This document shows positions 10,837 to 18,906 of a stretch of 34,606 bases of DNA, piece after piece (the first letter of the stretch is position 1; each line of letters begins with the position of its first letter). Below the pieces are notes generated by a model. It did no database searches. It had not been told where the DNA came from and saw nothing but the letters and a program-made list of their open reading frames with translations. Origin of the DNA: Alphaproteobacteria bacterium (GTDB lineage: Bacteria > Pseudomonadota > Alphaproteobacteria > Caulobacterales > Aquidulcibacteraceae); the NCBI GenBank assembly GCA_027488965.1, contig JAIYAO010000146.1, positions 1 to 34,606 on the forward strand, written 5' to 3'. A program made the position numbers and the translations under genes.

Positions 10837-10900
10837 ACCGCCGGCTGCCAGCCGGCATACTTCTTCCTCCACACGAACGGGCCGGCCAAAGCCGGCGTAA
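10837..10900. repeat. REP-like inverted hairpin pair, copy 1
   Basis: Two GC-rich hairpins face each other in the short gap between the acyl-CoA synthetase and monooxygenase genes. GCCGGCT-gcc-AGCCGGC (10840-10856) is a perfect 7-bp stem, and GCCGGC-caaa-GCCGGC occupies 10881-10896. The left arm (accgccggctgccagccgg) and the reverse complement of the right arm (tacgccggctttggccgg) are similar, so the whole element is an imperfect inverted pair. The same family occurs at 30779-30841. It may act as a transcription attenuator or be a mobile REP/BIME-type repeat. Confidence 0.7.
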
Positions 10901-10910
10901 CGGAGATCCC

Positions 10911-12059
10911 ATGAGCATGCGCCTGAAGGACGGCATCTTCCTCGCGCCGTTTCATCCCATCGACGAAGATCCCACGCTGTGCCTCCAGCGCGATCTTGAA
11001 CTGATCGAACACCTCGATCGCCTGGGTTACGAGGAAGCGTGGGTGGGCGAGCACCACTCCGCCGGCTTCGAGATCATCGCGAGCCCCGAATTGTTCATCG
11101 CCGCCGCCGCCGAACGCACGAAGACGATCCGTCTCGGCACCGGCGTGGTGTCGCTGCCGTATCACCACCCGCTCACCGCTGCGAACCGCATCCTGCAACT
11201 CGATCACCAGACGCGCGGGCGCGTGATGTTCGGCGTGGGCCCGGGCCTCTTGCCATCGGACGCGTTCCAGATGGGCATCGACCCCGCCACGCAGCGCGAT
11301 CGCATGGTGGAGGCGGTGGAGGTGATCGTGCGCCTGTTCAAGGGCGAGCGCGTGACGATGAAGACCGACTGGTTCACGCTCAACGACGCCACCTGTCAGC
11401 TCAAGCCCTACACGTGGCCGCATCCGGAGATCGCGGTGGCCTCGTCGGTGACGCCGTCCGGCGGCAAGCTCGCGGGCAAGCATGGTTTCGGCATGTTGTG
11501 CGTGGCGGCCACACAGGCGGGCGGCTACGACGCGCTGGGCATCAACTGGAAGATCGCCAACGAGACCGCCGCCGCCCACGGCAAGACCATGGATCCATCG
11601 CGCCTGCGTCTCGTCGGTCCCGTGCACATCGCGCCGACGCGCGAGGAGGCTTTCGCCAACGTGCAGCACGGCATCCACGCCTGGCGCGATTACTTTGCGC
11701 GCATCAGCCCCGCCGGCCAGGCGGTGCAGCGCGACGGCGATCCGGTGCACAACATGGTGGAGGATGGCATCGCCGTGATCGGCACGCCGGACGACGCCAT
11801 CGCCCAGATCAGGCGCCTGCGGGCCAAGCAGGGCGACTTCGGCGTGTTCCTACAGCTCGCCCATAACTGGGCGAGCTTCGACAAAACCAAGCAGAGCTAC
11901 GAGCTCTGGCGCCGCCACGTGACGCCGGCGATCAACGGCATGAACGACCAGCGCCGGCAGAGCTTCGACTGGGCCACGGGCCACGCCGAGGAATACATGA
12001 AGGCCGCGGTCGGCGCGGCGATGGCGACGATCGCCAAGCACAACGCGGGGCAGTCCTGA
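10911..12059 (+). CDS. LLM-class flavin-dependent monooxygenase, LimB-like
   Basis: This 382-residue TIM-barrel flavin monooxygenase of the bacterial luciferase family uses reduced FMN and oxygen, supplied by a separate reductase, to oxidise small organic substrates. Conserved blocks are DRLGYEEAWVGEHHSAGFE (about 36-54), SPELFIAAAAERTKTIRLGTGVVSLPYHHP (split family motif), GRVMFGVGPGLLPSDA and the late RLRAKQGDFGVFLQLAHNWA. These resemble limonene 1,2-monooxygenase LimB and related enzymes, although the family also contains alkane, ketone and nitrilotriacetate oxygenases. GGAG lies five bases before ATG 10911. With the neighbouring acyl-CoA synthetase and divergent dehydrogenase it could belong to a degradative pathway for a hydrophobic or cyclic compound, which is inference. 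Confidence 0.88.
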   Translation: MSMRLKDGIFLAPFHPIDEDPTLCLQRDLELIEHLDRLGYEEAWVGEHHSAGFEIIASPELFIAAAAERTKTIRLGTGVVSLPYHHPLTAANRILQLDHQTRGRVMFGVGPGLLPSDAFQMGIDPATQRDRMVEAVEVIVRLFKGERVTMKTDWFTLNDATCQLKPYTWPHPEIAVASSVTPSGGKLAGKHGFGMLCVAATQAGGYDALGINWKIANETAAAHGKTMDPSRLRLVGPVHIAPTREEAFANVQHGIHAWRDYFARISPAGQAVQRDGDPVHNMVEDGIAVIGTPDDAIAQIRRLRAKQGDFGVFLQLAHNWASFDKTKQSYELWRRHVTPAINGMNDQRRQSFDWATGHAEEYMKAAVGAAMATIAKHNAGQS

Positions 12060-12121
12060 GCGGGGTGAGGGAACCCCCGCGCGCTCCCGGGCATTGACTG
12101 GCCGTTGCAGGAGTGACGGCC

Positions 12122-12277
12122 ATGAAACATGTCGATGACCACGTCGAACTGACGCCCGTGGAAGCGCGGGGCGGCCGCCCGGGCTGGCACGTCCTGGTGA
12201 TCCTGCTGGTGTCCACCGCGGCCGCCGCCATCGTCATGGGCGCGTTCTGGACTCTGTCTTCGTCCGGCCAGGGCTGA
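12122..12277 (+). CDS. 51-residue single-pass membrane protein
   Basis: A small frame from ATG 12122 encodes a charged N-terminus (MKHVDDHVELTPVEARGGRP), one membrane helix (about residues 22-44) and a short polar tail. GGAG lies about nine bases upstream. The DHVELTPVEAR segment followed by a GW-HVLVILLVS helix is a pattern I recall from other alphaproteobacterial small membrane proteins, which supports a real gene. No function is known. The frame is followed by a perfect 8-bp hairpin at 12295-12314. Confidence 0.7.
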   Translation: MKHVDDHVELTPVEARGGRPGWHVLVILLVSTAAAAIVMGAFWTLSSSGQG

Positions 12278-12294
12278 CCCGCTGACGAACAGTC

Positions 12295-12314
12295 TGCGCG
12301 CCGTCAGGCGCGCA
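12295..12314 (+). terminator. Hairpin downstream of the 51-residue gene
   Basis: TGCGCGCC (12295-12302) pairs perfectly with GGCGCGCA (12307-12314) around GTCA. No T-tract follows on the plus strand, so it is a terminator-like stem rather than a classic intrinsic terminator. It lies 17 bases after the stop of the small membrane protein gene. Confidence 0.45.
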
Positions 12315-12332
12315 CCGGTCTGAACCTGGGTT

Positions 12333-12358
12333 GAAAAAGAGACGGGCCACAAGGCCCG
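12333..12358 (-). terminator. Rho-independent terminator of rpmG
   Basis: Read on the minus strand, CGGGCC-ttgt-GGCCCG forms a 6-bp GC stem followed at once by TCTCTTTTTC. This is the most canonical intrinsic terminator in the window. It begins about 30 bases after the rpmG stop and would end the minus-strand transcript. Confidence 0.85.
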
Positions 12359-12388
12359 CGGTCGTGTCCGCGAAGCGCGGCGCAGCGC

Positions 12389-12556
12389 CTACTTGATCTT
12401 GCCTTCGACGAACTCCACGTGCTTGCGCACGACCGGATCGTACTTCTTGAACTTCAGCTTCTCGGTCTTCGTGCGCGGGTTCTTTTTCGCCACGTAGAAG
12501 AAGCCCGTCCCGGCGGACGAGTTCAGGCGGATCTTGATGGTGGTCGGCTTGGCCAT
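12389..12556 (-). CDS. rpmG: 50S ribosomal protein L33
   Basis: This 55-residue basic protein of the large ribosomal subunit starts [20 protein letters not shown] and ends VEFVEGKIK, as in typical proteobacterial L33. No cysteines are present, so it is the zinc-free (C-minus) form. A longer upstream frame exists, but ATG 12556 gives the family length exactly. It is followed by a strong terminator and preceded by VanZ on the same strand after 69 bases, so it may have its own promoter. Confidence 0.97.
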   Translation of the reverse strand: MAKPTTIKIRLNSSAGTGFFYVAKKNPRTKTEKLKFKKYDPVVRKHVEFVEGKIK

Positions 12557-12625
12557 GGCGGAAAGGACCTTGAAAAGGAAGGCGCGGACCATACTGGCGG
12601 CCCGGCGGGTGTCAACCCGCGGCGG

Positions 12626-13021
12626 CTAGAGCAGGTGGCGGCGCAGGCGGTCGAGGGCGATCGGCGCGAGCCCGAACACCACGCCCGCCCCGTCCGCGAA
12701 GAAATCGGCCCAGGAGGCGTCGCGCGCCACGAACGGCAGCTTCTGCAGCGCCTCGATGCCGAATCCGAACGCCAGCAGTCCGGCGGCGATCCAGCGCAAC
12801 TGCAGCGTCGGGTACGCCACCGCGCCCATGACCGCCAGCGCGTAGAACGCCGTAAAGTGCAGGCCCTTGTCCCACAGCCCCTCCTGGAGGCCCGCGGTAT
12901 CGGCCAGCGTGGACCAGAGCACCACGGCGCAGGCAAACCAGAACCCGCCGCGCGCCACCGCCGCCGCCCGGGCCACGAGGCCGGCCGGGATGAGCCCGTC
13001 GGGGAAGCGGTTGTCGGACAT
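12626..13021 (-). CDS. VanZ-like membrane protein
   Basis: This 131-residue protein has about four hydrophobic segments and the VanZ-family signature DKGLHFTAFYALAVMGAV (the conserved K-x-x-H-F start of a helix). A later segment, FGFGIEALQKLPFVARDASWADFFADGAGV, is also family-typical, with the E and the D-x-x-x-D pattern kept. VanZ itself gives low teicoplanin resistance. Chromosomal relatives are of unknown function and no resistance role should be assumed. It sits between the Nudix gene (9-base gap) and rpmG on the same strand. Confidence 0.82.
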   Translation of the reverse strand: MSDNRFPDGLIPAGLVARAAAVARGGFWFACAVVLWSTLADTAGLQEGLWDKGLHFTAFYALAVMGAVAYPTLQLRWIAAGLLAFGFGIEALQKLPFVARDASWADFFADGAGVVFGLAPIALDRLRRHLL

Positions 13022-13030
13022 CTGTGCCTT

Positions 13031-13750
13031 TCAGAGCCGGTCCATCCGGTGCCCGGCCCGGGTCCAGCGCAGGAACGGTGGACCTTCAAGTGTTGCGCCA
13101 GACAGCCGGGCCGCCACCTCGCCCAGCACAAAGCGGGTGACGTTGGGCAGATCGAGGGCCAGCGCCTCGTCCATGGTGAACCAGCGCGTGTGCATCAGTT
13201 CGCCGCCCGCGAAATGGGCGCGGTCGTCCAGCAGGACGGCGTCGGCCTCGGCGAAGAAGAACCGGGCGTCGAACCGGCGGGGGCGGTAGGGCGGGGTGAT
13301 GGCGCGGCAGACGAAATCGAGCTTGTCCAGTTCCGGCGCGGCGTCGCAGGCGGCGAACGTGGCCCAGCCGGGCGCCGGCTTGCCCGCCGGGGCGCCCGGA
13401 CGGCCCACCACCAGCCCGGTTTCCTCAAAGGTCTCGCGGACGGCGGCCAGCGCATAGGCGCGGGGCGGGCGGCGGCTGTTCTCCAGCAGGAGTTTGTCGG
13501 CCACCTCGGGCCGCAGTTCGGTGGCGGCCGACGCGATGGCGTCGGACCGGTCCACGGCGCCCCCGGGAAACACCCACTTGTCGGGCATGAACACGTGGCC
13601 GCGGGCGCGCTGGCCCATGAGGATGGTGTCTTCCCCACGGGTCTTGCGCACGAGGATCAGGGTGGCGGCGTCGCGCGGCCTCGGTGCGCGGGCCGGGCGG
13701 GTGGGATCGGCCGCATCGAAGGGCGCGTCGTCAGGATCGGGTGCGCTCAT
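13031..13750 (-). CDS. Nudix hydrolase with split Nudix box
   Basis: This 239-residue protein starts at ATG 13750. The fold entry segment is ATLILVRKTRGEDTILMGQRA, then FMPDKWVFPGGAVDRSDA. The catalytic REXXEEXG element appears as AAVRETFEETGLVVG, about 35 residues after the PGG. In a canonical Nudix box (G-x5-E-x7-REUXEEXGU) it would follow at once, so there is an insertion inside the box, as in NUDT7/NUDT19-like (CoA-type) enzymes. Likely substrates are nucleoside-diphosphate-linked compounds, possibly CoA derivatives, but this is inference. It lies between rsmB and the VanZ gene. Confidence 0.85.
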   Translation of the reverse strand: MSAPDPDDAPFDAADPTRPARAPRPRDAATLILVRKTRGEDTILMGQRARGHVFMPDKWVFPGGAVDRSDAIASAATELRPEVADKLLLENSRRPPRAYALAAVRETFEETGLVVGRPGAPAGKPAPGWATFAACDAAPELDKLDFVCRAITPPYRPRRFDARFFFAEADAVLLDDRAHFAGGELMHTRWFTMDEALALDLPNVTRFVLGEVAARLSGATLEGPPFLRWTRAGHRMDRL

Positions 13751-13770
13751 GGGTGTCCCGCAGGGAGGCG

Positions 13771-15027
13771 CTACAGCCGGGTGAGCACCCGGACGTAGAA
13801 CCCGTCCATGCCGCCCTCGTCGGGGCGGCTTGCGGGGGTGGTGTGCAGCACCGCGTTCGTCGGCGCAATCGCGCCGGGATGACGGGCGAGGGCGGCGTCG
13901 ACGGCGCCGGGGCCCTCTTCGGGCTCCAGGGAGCAGACCACATAGAGAATGCGGCCGCCGGGACGGGTGAGCGCCACCGCGCGGTCCAGCAACGCCGCCT
14001 GGGTGCCCGTCAGGGCGGCGATATCGGTGGGCCGGCGCAGCCACGCCACGTCTGGGTGGCGTCGCAGCGTGCCGGTAGCGGAACAAGGCGCGTCCACCAG
14101 CACCACGTCGAAAGGCGTTTCCGGCGCCCAGTCGAGGGCGTCGGCCTCGACCAGGTCCGCGTGCAGCGCCGTGCGCGCCAGGTTCTCCCGCACCCGCACC
14201 AGCCGCGCGCCGGAGATGTCGACGGCGGTGACGTGGGCGCCCGCGTTGGCCAGTTGCAGCGTCTTGCCGCCCGGGGCGGCGCAGAGGTCGGCCACCGTGA
14301 GGCCGCTCACGTCGCCCAGCAGGCCCACGGGCGCGGAGGCCGCGGCATCCTGCACCCACCAGGCGCCTTCCGCGAAGCCGGGCAGCGCGGCAACATCGCC
14401 GCCGCTGTCCAGCCGCACGGTGCGCCCGTCGATCACCCTGCCGCCCAGACGCGCGGCCCAGCCATCGGGGTTGGACTTGGGCGTAATGTCGAGCGGCGGT
14501 TCGGCGCGGAGCGCCCGCGCGATGGCGGCGGCGTCCGCATCGCCGTAGGCGGCGCGCCAGCGGGCGTAGAGCCAGTCTGGCAGGTCCGCGCCCGGCGCCA
14601 GCGCGGTGAAGATATCGCGGCCCTCGCGGTCCACCCGGCGCAGCACGGCGTTGATAAGCCCGGCATAGGGCGCGGCGTTGCGGGCCGCGTGGGCCACCGC
14701 CACCGCCTCGGAGACCACCGCGTGCGGCGGGGAGCCCATGGCCAGCAGCTGCGCCGCACCCGTGCGCAGTATGGCGCGCGCCAGCGCAGCTGAGTCCGGC
14801 AGGGGCCGCTGCAGGAAGCGCTGCAGCACGGCGTCCACCCCGCCCAGGCGCCGCAGCGTGGTGCTGGCGATGGCGCGCGCGAAGGCGCGGTCACGGCCTT
14901 CCAGCGCGGTGAAACTCTTGGCGCCGGCGAGCGCATCGTCGAGCGTGCGCCCGTGGTCGAGCACTTCGGCGACAAGGACCGCGGCGGCGCGGCGGGCGCC
15001 GGTGATGCCGGGATTGCTCACCCCCAC
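13771..15027 (-). CDS. rsmB: 16S rRNA (cytosine-C5)-methyltransferase, RsmB family
   Basis: This 418-residue protein has an N-terminal NusB-like helical domain (about 10-140: [22 protein letters not shown] and [17 protein letters not shown]) and a C-terminal SAM-dependent methyltransferase. The SAM site is [16 protein letters not shown]. Motif IV is [17 protein letters not shown] (C315) and motif VI is [11 protein letters not shown] with the nucleophile C365. It methylates C967-equivalent cytosine of 16S rRNA by family knowledge. The start overlaps the htpX end by ten bases, so the two are probably co-transcribed. Confidence 0.93.
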   Translation of the reverse strand: MGVSNPGITGARRAAAVLVAEVLDHGRTLDDALAGAKSFTALEGRDRAFARAIASTTLRRLGGVDAVLQRFLQRPLPDSAALARAILRTGAAQLLAMGSPPHAVVSEAVAVAHAARNAAPYAGLINAVLRRVDREGRDIFTALAPGADLPDWLYARWRAAYGDADAAAIARALRAEPPLDITPKSNPDGWAARLGGRVIDGRTVRLDSGGDVAALPGFAEGAWWVQDAAASAPVGLLGDVSGLTVADLCAAPGGKTLQLANAGAHVTAVDISGARLVRVRENLARTALHADLVEADALDWAPETPFDVVLVDAPCSATGTLRRHPDVAWLRRPTDIAALTGTQAALLDRAVALTRPGGRILYVVCSLEPEEGPGAVDAALARHPGAIAPTNAVLHTTPASRPDEGGMDGFYVRVLTRL

Positions 15028-15965
15028 GGCCCTCGCGGCCGTTCACCCCAAGGGCCCCGCACCTCGGGCGAACCGGGCGTCATGGCCAGCGGCGCGCGGG
15101 CCTCGGCGTCCGGGATGCCGCCGGCCATCTCGTAAAGCTTGGCGATGCGATTGCGCGTGGCCGGGTGGGTGGAGAACAGGTTGTCGGCGCCGCGGCCTGA
15201 CAGCGGATTGATGATGAACAGGTGCGCTGTGGCGGGGTTGCGCTCGGCGCCCACGTTCATGCGGCCATGGGCGAATTGCTCGATCTTCTCGAGCGCGCGG
15301 GCCAGCGCCCGGGGATCGCCGGCGATGGCGGCGCCGACGCGGTCGGCCTCGTACTCGCGCGACCGGCTGATGGCCATCTGCACCACCGACGCCGCCAGCG
15401 GCGCCAGCAGCATGATGAGGATGCCGGCGATGGGGTTGGACTGGCCGTTCTGGTCCCGCGGGGACAGGAAGAAGGCGAAGTTCGCCAGCATGGCCACCGC
15501 GCCCGCGATGGTGGCGGTGACGGTCATGGTGAGAGTATCGCGGTTCTGCACGTGCGCCAGTTCATGCGCCATGACGCCGCGGATCTCGTCGCGGTCGAGC
15601 ATGCGCAGGAGGCCGGTGGTGGCGCACACCGCGGCGTGCGCAGGGTCGCGGCCGGTGGCGAAGGCGTTGGGCTGGTCGCTCTCGATGATCAGGATGCGCG
15701 GGGGCGGCATGCCGGCGCGGTCGGCCAGCGCGAGCGTGTCCGCCACGTAGGTGCGCACCAGCGGCGAAGGGTGGTTCTCATCCACCGGCTGGGCGCCGTA
15801 TTGCGCCAGCACGATCTTGTCGGCGTTCCAGTAAGCGAACGCGTTCATGGCGACCGCGACGCCGAGCGCGATGGCCATGCCTGTCGCGCCGCCGACGAGA
15901 TAGCCGACGCCGACGAACAGCGCCGTCAGCGCCGCGAGAAGAACGAAGGTTTTCGCGTGGTTCAT
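15018..15965 (-). CDS. htpX: HtpX membrane-bound zinc metalloprotease
   Basis: This 315-residue M48 protease degrades damaged inner-membrane proteins. Two N-terminal membrane helices (about 5-48) precede the zinc site HELAH at 134-138. A hydrophobic pair follows, then [12 protein letters not shown] with the third ligand E204 in the ExxxD pattern. The substrate-side motif LFIINPLSG and the terminal [14 protein letters not shown] are family hallmarks. The start ATG 15965 gives [18 protein letters not shown] lies about 13 bases upstream, somewhat far. The divergent neighbour is the DUF1674 gene, and a heat-shock-like promoter may lie between them. Confidence 0.95.
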   Translation of the reverse strand: MNHAKTFVLLAALTALFVGVGYLVGGATGMAIALGVAVAMNAFAYWNADKIVLAQYGAQPVDENHPSPLVRTYVADTLALADRAGMPPPRILIIESDQPNAFATGRDPAHAAVCATTGLLRMLDRDEIRGVMAHELAHVQNRDTLTMTVTATIAGAVAMLANFAFFLSPRDQNGQSNPIAGILIMLLAPLAASVVQMAISRSREYEADRVGAAIAGDPRALARALEKIEQFAHGRMNVGAERNPATAHLFIINPLSGRGADNLFSTHPATRNRIAKLYEMAGGIPDAEARAPLAMTPGSPEVRGPWGERPRGPWG

Positions 15966-15993
15966 GCGCTTCGATAAACTCCTTTGGCCACAT

Positions 15994-16019
15994 ATATAGG
16001 GGGCCAGACGGGGTTCCAG
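15994..16019 (-). promoter_or_regulatory. Possible sigma-32-like promoter for htpX
   Basis: On the minus strand, CTGGAA (16019-16014) and CCCCCTATAT (ending 15994) resemble the heat-shock elements CTTGAA and CYTATNT of alphaproteobacterial RpoH promoters. The spacer is a base or two shorter than ideal and the upstream box has one mismatch. A start around 15987 would give a leader of about 22 bases containing the GGAG. htpX is a heat-shock gene in many bacteria, which fits. On the plus strand the same TATATA could serve the DUF1674 gene. Confidence 0.35.
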
Positions 16020-16247
16020 ATGGCTGACAAGGTGTTGAACGAACGGGAGGGCCAGGTGGATGCGCCCAACGCCGCGCCCGGCAAGGCGCTGACGCCCGCC
16101 GCGCGGCGGGCGCTGGAGGAAGCGCAGGCGCGCCGCGCCGCGGCGGAGGCGGCCCCGCAGCAGGCCGCGGAGGTGGGCGGGCCGGCCGGCGCAGAGCCGA
16201 CGCGGTTCGGGGACTGGGAGCGCCGCGGCATCGCCTCCGACTTCTGA
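16020..16247 (+). CDS. DUF1674 protein, SDHAF4-like succinate dehydrogenase assembly factor
   Basis: This 75-residue protein ends with the diagnostic pattern [23 protein letters not shown], split as GGP-x-G-x-EPTR-[FY]-GDWE-x-x-G-x-x-SDF. The family (mitochondrial SDHAF4/Sdh8) binds flavinylated SdhA and promotes its assembly with SdhB. The N-terminal half is Ala/Glu/Arg-rich and probably disordered. ATG 16020 is preferred to an in-frame TTG at 15984, which would add residues unlike the family. No sdh genes are nearby. It is followed by two hairpins. Confidence 0.85.
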   Translation: MADKVLNEREGQVDAPNAAPGKALTPAARRALEEAQARRAAAEAAPQQAAEVGGPAGAEPTRFGDWERRGIASDF

Positions 16248-16255
16248 TCCCGCCC

Positions 16256-16289
16256 CGCGCCGCCGGGCGGCGCGCCGCACGCATTGCGG
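16256..16289 (+). other. Tandem hairpins between the DUF1674 gene and kup
   Basis: CGCGCCGC (16256-16263) pairs with GCGGCGCG (16267-16274), and CCGCA (16275-16279) pairs with TGCGG (16285-16289). The stems start nine bases after the DUF1674 stop and may end its transcript, although no T-tract follows. The remaining 87 bases before kup hold a third short stem (CGGCC / GGCCG near 16339-16356) just ahead of the AGAGGA ribosome site. I recognise no riboswitch here. Confidence 0.4.
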
Positions 16290-16376
16290 CCCGCCGCGAA
16301 AGGGAGTAACCGCGCCGTTCACCGTCGGCCCAGGACCATCGGCCGGGCAGTGGCCGGTCAAGAGGATGGTTCTTTC

Positions 16377-18401
16377 ATGGCGCAAAGGGAAACCGAGGCG
16401 ACGTCGCCTGGGTCTGACGCCCATTCCGCCGGCGGCGGTGCGGGGGGCGGAGAATCCCACGGCCGGACGGGCCATGGCACCTTTCTGTCGCTCGTGATCG
16501 GCTCGATCGGCGTCGTCTACGGCGACATCGGCACGAGCCCGCTCTACGCCTTCCGCGAATCCATGGCCCACATCGCCCAGGACGGCGCCGTCCGCAGCGA
16601 GGTCATGGGCCTCGTGTCCCTGATCTTCTGGGCGCTGATGATCGTGGTGACGCTGAAGTACGTCATCATCATCATGCAGATGGACAACAAGGGCGAGGGC
16701 GGCACGCTTTCGCTGATGGCGCTGTCGCAGCGCGCGCTCGGACGTCGCACCCCGTGGCTGTTCGTGATCGGCGTGGTGGGCGCCTCGCTGTTCTACGGCG
16801 ACGCCATCATCACCCCTGCCATGTCGGTGCTGTCGGCTGTGGAGGGCCTGAAACAGGTGCCCTCGCTCAAGGCCGTGGGCATCGAGGCGTTCGTGCTGCC
16901 GATCGGCATCGGCATCCTGATCGGGCTGTTCCTGATCCAGAGCCGCGGCACCGGGCGGATCGGGAAGTATTTCGGGCCCATCACCATCGTGTGGTTCCTC
17001 GTCCTGGGCGCCATGGGCGCCTGGCACCTGAAGGACGACCCCACCATCATCGGCGCGCTCAACCCCTATTATGCGCTGGCGTTCGCCTTCGAGCACGGAT
17101 TCCTGACGTTCGTGGTGCTCGGCTCCGTGTTCCTCGCAGTGACGGGAGCGGAGGCGCTGTATGCGGACATGGGCCACTTCGGCCGCCGACCCATCCGTGC
17201 GGCCTGGTGGTTGCTGGTGCTGCCCGCGCTGACGCTGAACTACCTCGGGCAGGGGGCCTTTACGCTTCAGAACCTCGATACCGTGAACGGCCTGTTCGCC
17301 GCCGATGCGGCCGCCGCCCGCGCGGCGGGGGAGGAGTCCGTCTCGTACTGGACGTACAATCCGTTCTTCCAGATGGCGCCCGATGCGCTGCGCTTGCCGC
17401 TGGTCGTGCTGGCGACTGTGGCCGCCATCATCGCAAGCCAGGCGGTGATCTCCGGCGCCTTCTCGCTCACCCAGCAGGCGATCCAGCTCGGCCTGCTGCC
17501 GCGGATGGAGATCCGCCGCACCAGCGAAACGCAGTTTGGCCAGATCTACATGCCGCAGGTGAACTGGTTCCTGCTCGCCGGCGTCCTGATCCTGGCGATC
17601 TCCTTCGGCAGCTCCACGGCGCTGGCGGCGGCCTACGGCATCTCGATCACGGGCGAGATGATGATGAGCACGCTCATGATGCTGATCGTGGTCTGGAAGC
17701 TGTGGGAGCGGCCGCTGTGGATGGCGGTCGCCATCGCGCTGCCGTTCCTGCTCATCGAGGGGATCTTCTTCTCGTCGAACATGCTCAAGCTGCTGCACGG
17801 CGGGTATGTGCCGCTGCTGCTCGCGCTCGGCCTCGTGACCATCATCTGGACCTGGGTGCGCGGCACCCGGCTGCTGGCGGAACAGACCCGGCGCGACGAA
17901 CCGCTGCACAAGCTGTTCGAGACGCTCTCCCACCACCCGCCGCACCGCGTGCGCGGCACCGCCATCTTTCTCACCGGCGATCCCGAGGTGGCGCCCGCGG
18001 CGCTGATGCACAACCTCAAGCACAATCAGGTGTTGCACGAGACGATCATCGTGCTGACCGTGAAGACGCTGCAGACCCCGCGGGCGCCCGACAGCGAGCG
18101 CGTGAAGATCGAGGAGCTGATGCCCGACGTGAGGCGCGTGACGCTCACGTTCGGCTTCATGGAGACGCCCAACGTGGTCAAGGCGCTGACGGCGTCGCGC
18201 AAGCACGGGCTGAAGTTCGACATCATGAAGACGTCGTTCTTCCTGTCGCGGCGCACCGTCATCCCGTCCGAAAAGAGCGGCATGCCGATCTGGCAGGATC
18301 ACCTGTTCATCTTCCTCGCCCGCAACGCCACCAACGCCACGGACTTCTTCCACATCCCCAGCGGGCGTGCGGTGGAGCTTGGCAACCAGGTGATGGTGTG
18401 A
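16377..18401 (+). CDS. kup: Kup low-affinity potassium transporter
   Basis: This 674-residue KUP/HAK/KT family proton-coupled potassium uptake protein of the inner membrane begins with a Gly/Ser/His-rich tail (about 1-35). The signature [19 protein letters not shown] follows in the first helix. About twelve membrane helices run to residue 460; [18 protein letters not shown] and [10 protein letters not shown] are further family blocks. A C-terminal cytoplasmic region of about 200 residues contains [17 protein letters not shown], and the protein ends with [16 protein letters not shown], typical for Kup. AGAGGA lies ten bases before ATG 16377. The stop overlaps the GTG start of the next gene, so kup heads a four-gene coupled series. 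Confidence 0.97.
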   Translation: MAQRETEATSPGSDAHSAGGGAGGGESHGRTGHGTFLSLVIGSIGVVYGDIGTSPLYAFRESMAHIAQDGAVRSEVMGLVSLIFWALMIVVTLKYVIIIMQMDNKGEGGTLSLMALSQRALGRRTPWLFVIGVVGASLFYGDAIITPAMSVLSAVEGLKQVPSLKAVGIEAFVLPIGIGILIGLFLIQSRGTGRIGKYFGPITIVWFLVLGAMGAWHLKDDPTIIGALNPYYALAFAFEHGFLTFVVLGSVFLAVTGAEALYADMGHFGRRPIRAAWWLLVLPALTLNYLGQGAFTLQNLDTVNGLFAADAAAARAAGEESVSYWTYNPFFQMAPDALRLPLVVLATVAAIIASQAVISGAFSLTQQAIQLGLLPRMEIRRTSETQFGQIYMPQVNWFLLAGVLILAISFGSSTALAAAYGISITGEMMMSTLMMLIVVWKLWERPLWMAVAIALPFLLIEGIFFSSNMLKLLHGGYVPLLLALGLVTIIWTWVRGTRLLAEQTRRDEPLHKLFETLSHHPPHRVRGTAIFLTGDPEVAPAALMHNLKHNQVLHETIIVLTVKTLQTPRAPDSERVKIEELMPDVRRVTLTFGFMETPNVVKALTASRKHGLKFDIMKTSFFLSRRTVIPSEKSGMPIWQDHLFIFLARNATNATDFFHIPSGRAVELGNQVMV

Positions 18402-18781
18402 GGGCGCTCGCCCGCTGGCTCGCGCCGGGCCGGGGAGTGCGGGGCGTGCTGGCCTGGATCGTTGCGGCGTTCGCGGCGGCGATGCTGGGGGCGTCGCTCA
18501 CGGTGGCGTTTCTCCTCACGCGGGAAAGCCTCGTCTTCGGGCCGTTCACCGCCGCCGACTGGTGGGTGTTCCTCAACCTGTGGCGGCCGCTGCTGATCGC
18601 AGGCGCCGTCCTTGCGCCGCTGTTCAGCGCACCCCTGGCCTTCGGTGCGGTATCGCTCATCCGCGCCCGCCGCTGGCCGCGCCCACAGGCGGACGTGATC
18701 GCCGGCGCTCTCTGTGGTCTGGGGTCTTTGGGCCTCGTCCTTCTGGTGGCGCGACTTCTTGCGCCGGGGGAGAGCGCATGA
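18398..18781 (+). CDS. Small membrane protein coupled to kup (127 residues)
   Basis: I do not recognise this protein. The frame opens with GTG 18398 in the GTGA overlap with the kup stop and ends in ATGA with the next gene. Three hydrophobic segments are visible (about 17-40, 55-82 and 98-120), separated by Arg-rich turns (RARRWPRPQ), so it is an integral membrane protein with a mostly positive cytoplasmic face. Overlapping stop and start codons on both sides argue that it is real and co-translated with kup and its followers. No catalytic motif is visible. Confidence 0.65.
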   Translation: MRALARWLAPGRGVRGVLAWIVAAFAAAMLGASLTVAFLLTRESLVFGPFTAADWWVFLNLWRPLLIAGAVLAPLFSAPLAFGAVSLIRARRWPRPQADVIAGALCGLGSLGLVLLVARLLAPGESA

Positions 18782-18906
18782 CGGTGGAGGCCGTGTTCGG
18801 TTTGCTCCTGATCCCGGCGCTGGCAGGAGCGGCGTCGGGCTGGATATACTGGATTGTCGCTGGCCGCCCGCGGGCCCGCGAGGAGACGCCGGATGACGCC
18901 CACTGA
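18778..18906 (+). CDS. 42-residue single-pass membrane peptide
   Basis: The frame starts at ATG 18778 in an ATGA overlap and ends at 18906, inside the next gene, which starts at 18893. It encodes [20 protein letters not shown], then GWIYWIVAGRPRAREE and an acidic tail, giving one or two hydrophobic passes with a positive-inside end. Function is unknown. The nested overlaps suggest coupled translation, but the frame is short and could also be a spacer. Conservation would decide. Confidence 0.5.
   Translation: MTVEAVFGLLLIPALAGAASGWIYWIVAGRPRAREETPDDAH

Noticed and set aside
9333-11750. 805-codon minus-strand frame across the acyl-CoA synthetase and monooxygenase
   Set aside because: It spans two well-identified plus-strand genes and the gap between them; composition is typical of an antisense shadow.
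15984-16019. TTG 15984 as start of the DUF1674 protein
   Set aside because: The extra twelve residues are unlike the family and the ATG at 16020 gives a typical length.
16248-16376. Possible riboswitch in the kup leader
   Set aside because: The segment has simple GC hairpins but no conserved core that I recognise, and it is only 129 bases long.
15966-18353. Long minus-strand extension upstream of htpX
   Set aside because: Only the part from ATG 15965 matches HtpX; the extension is antisense to kup and to the DUF1674 gene.
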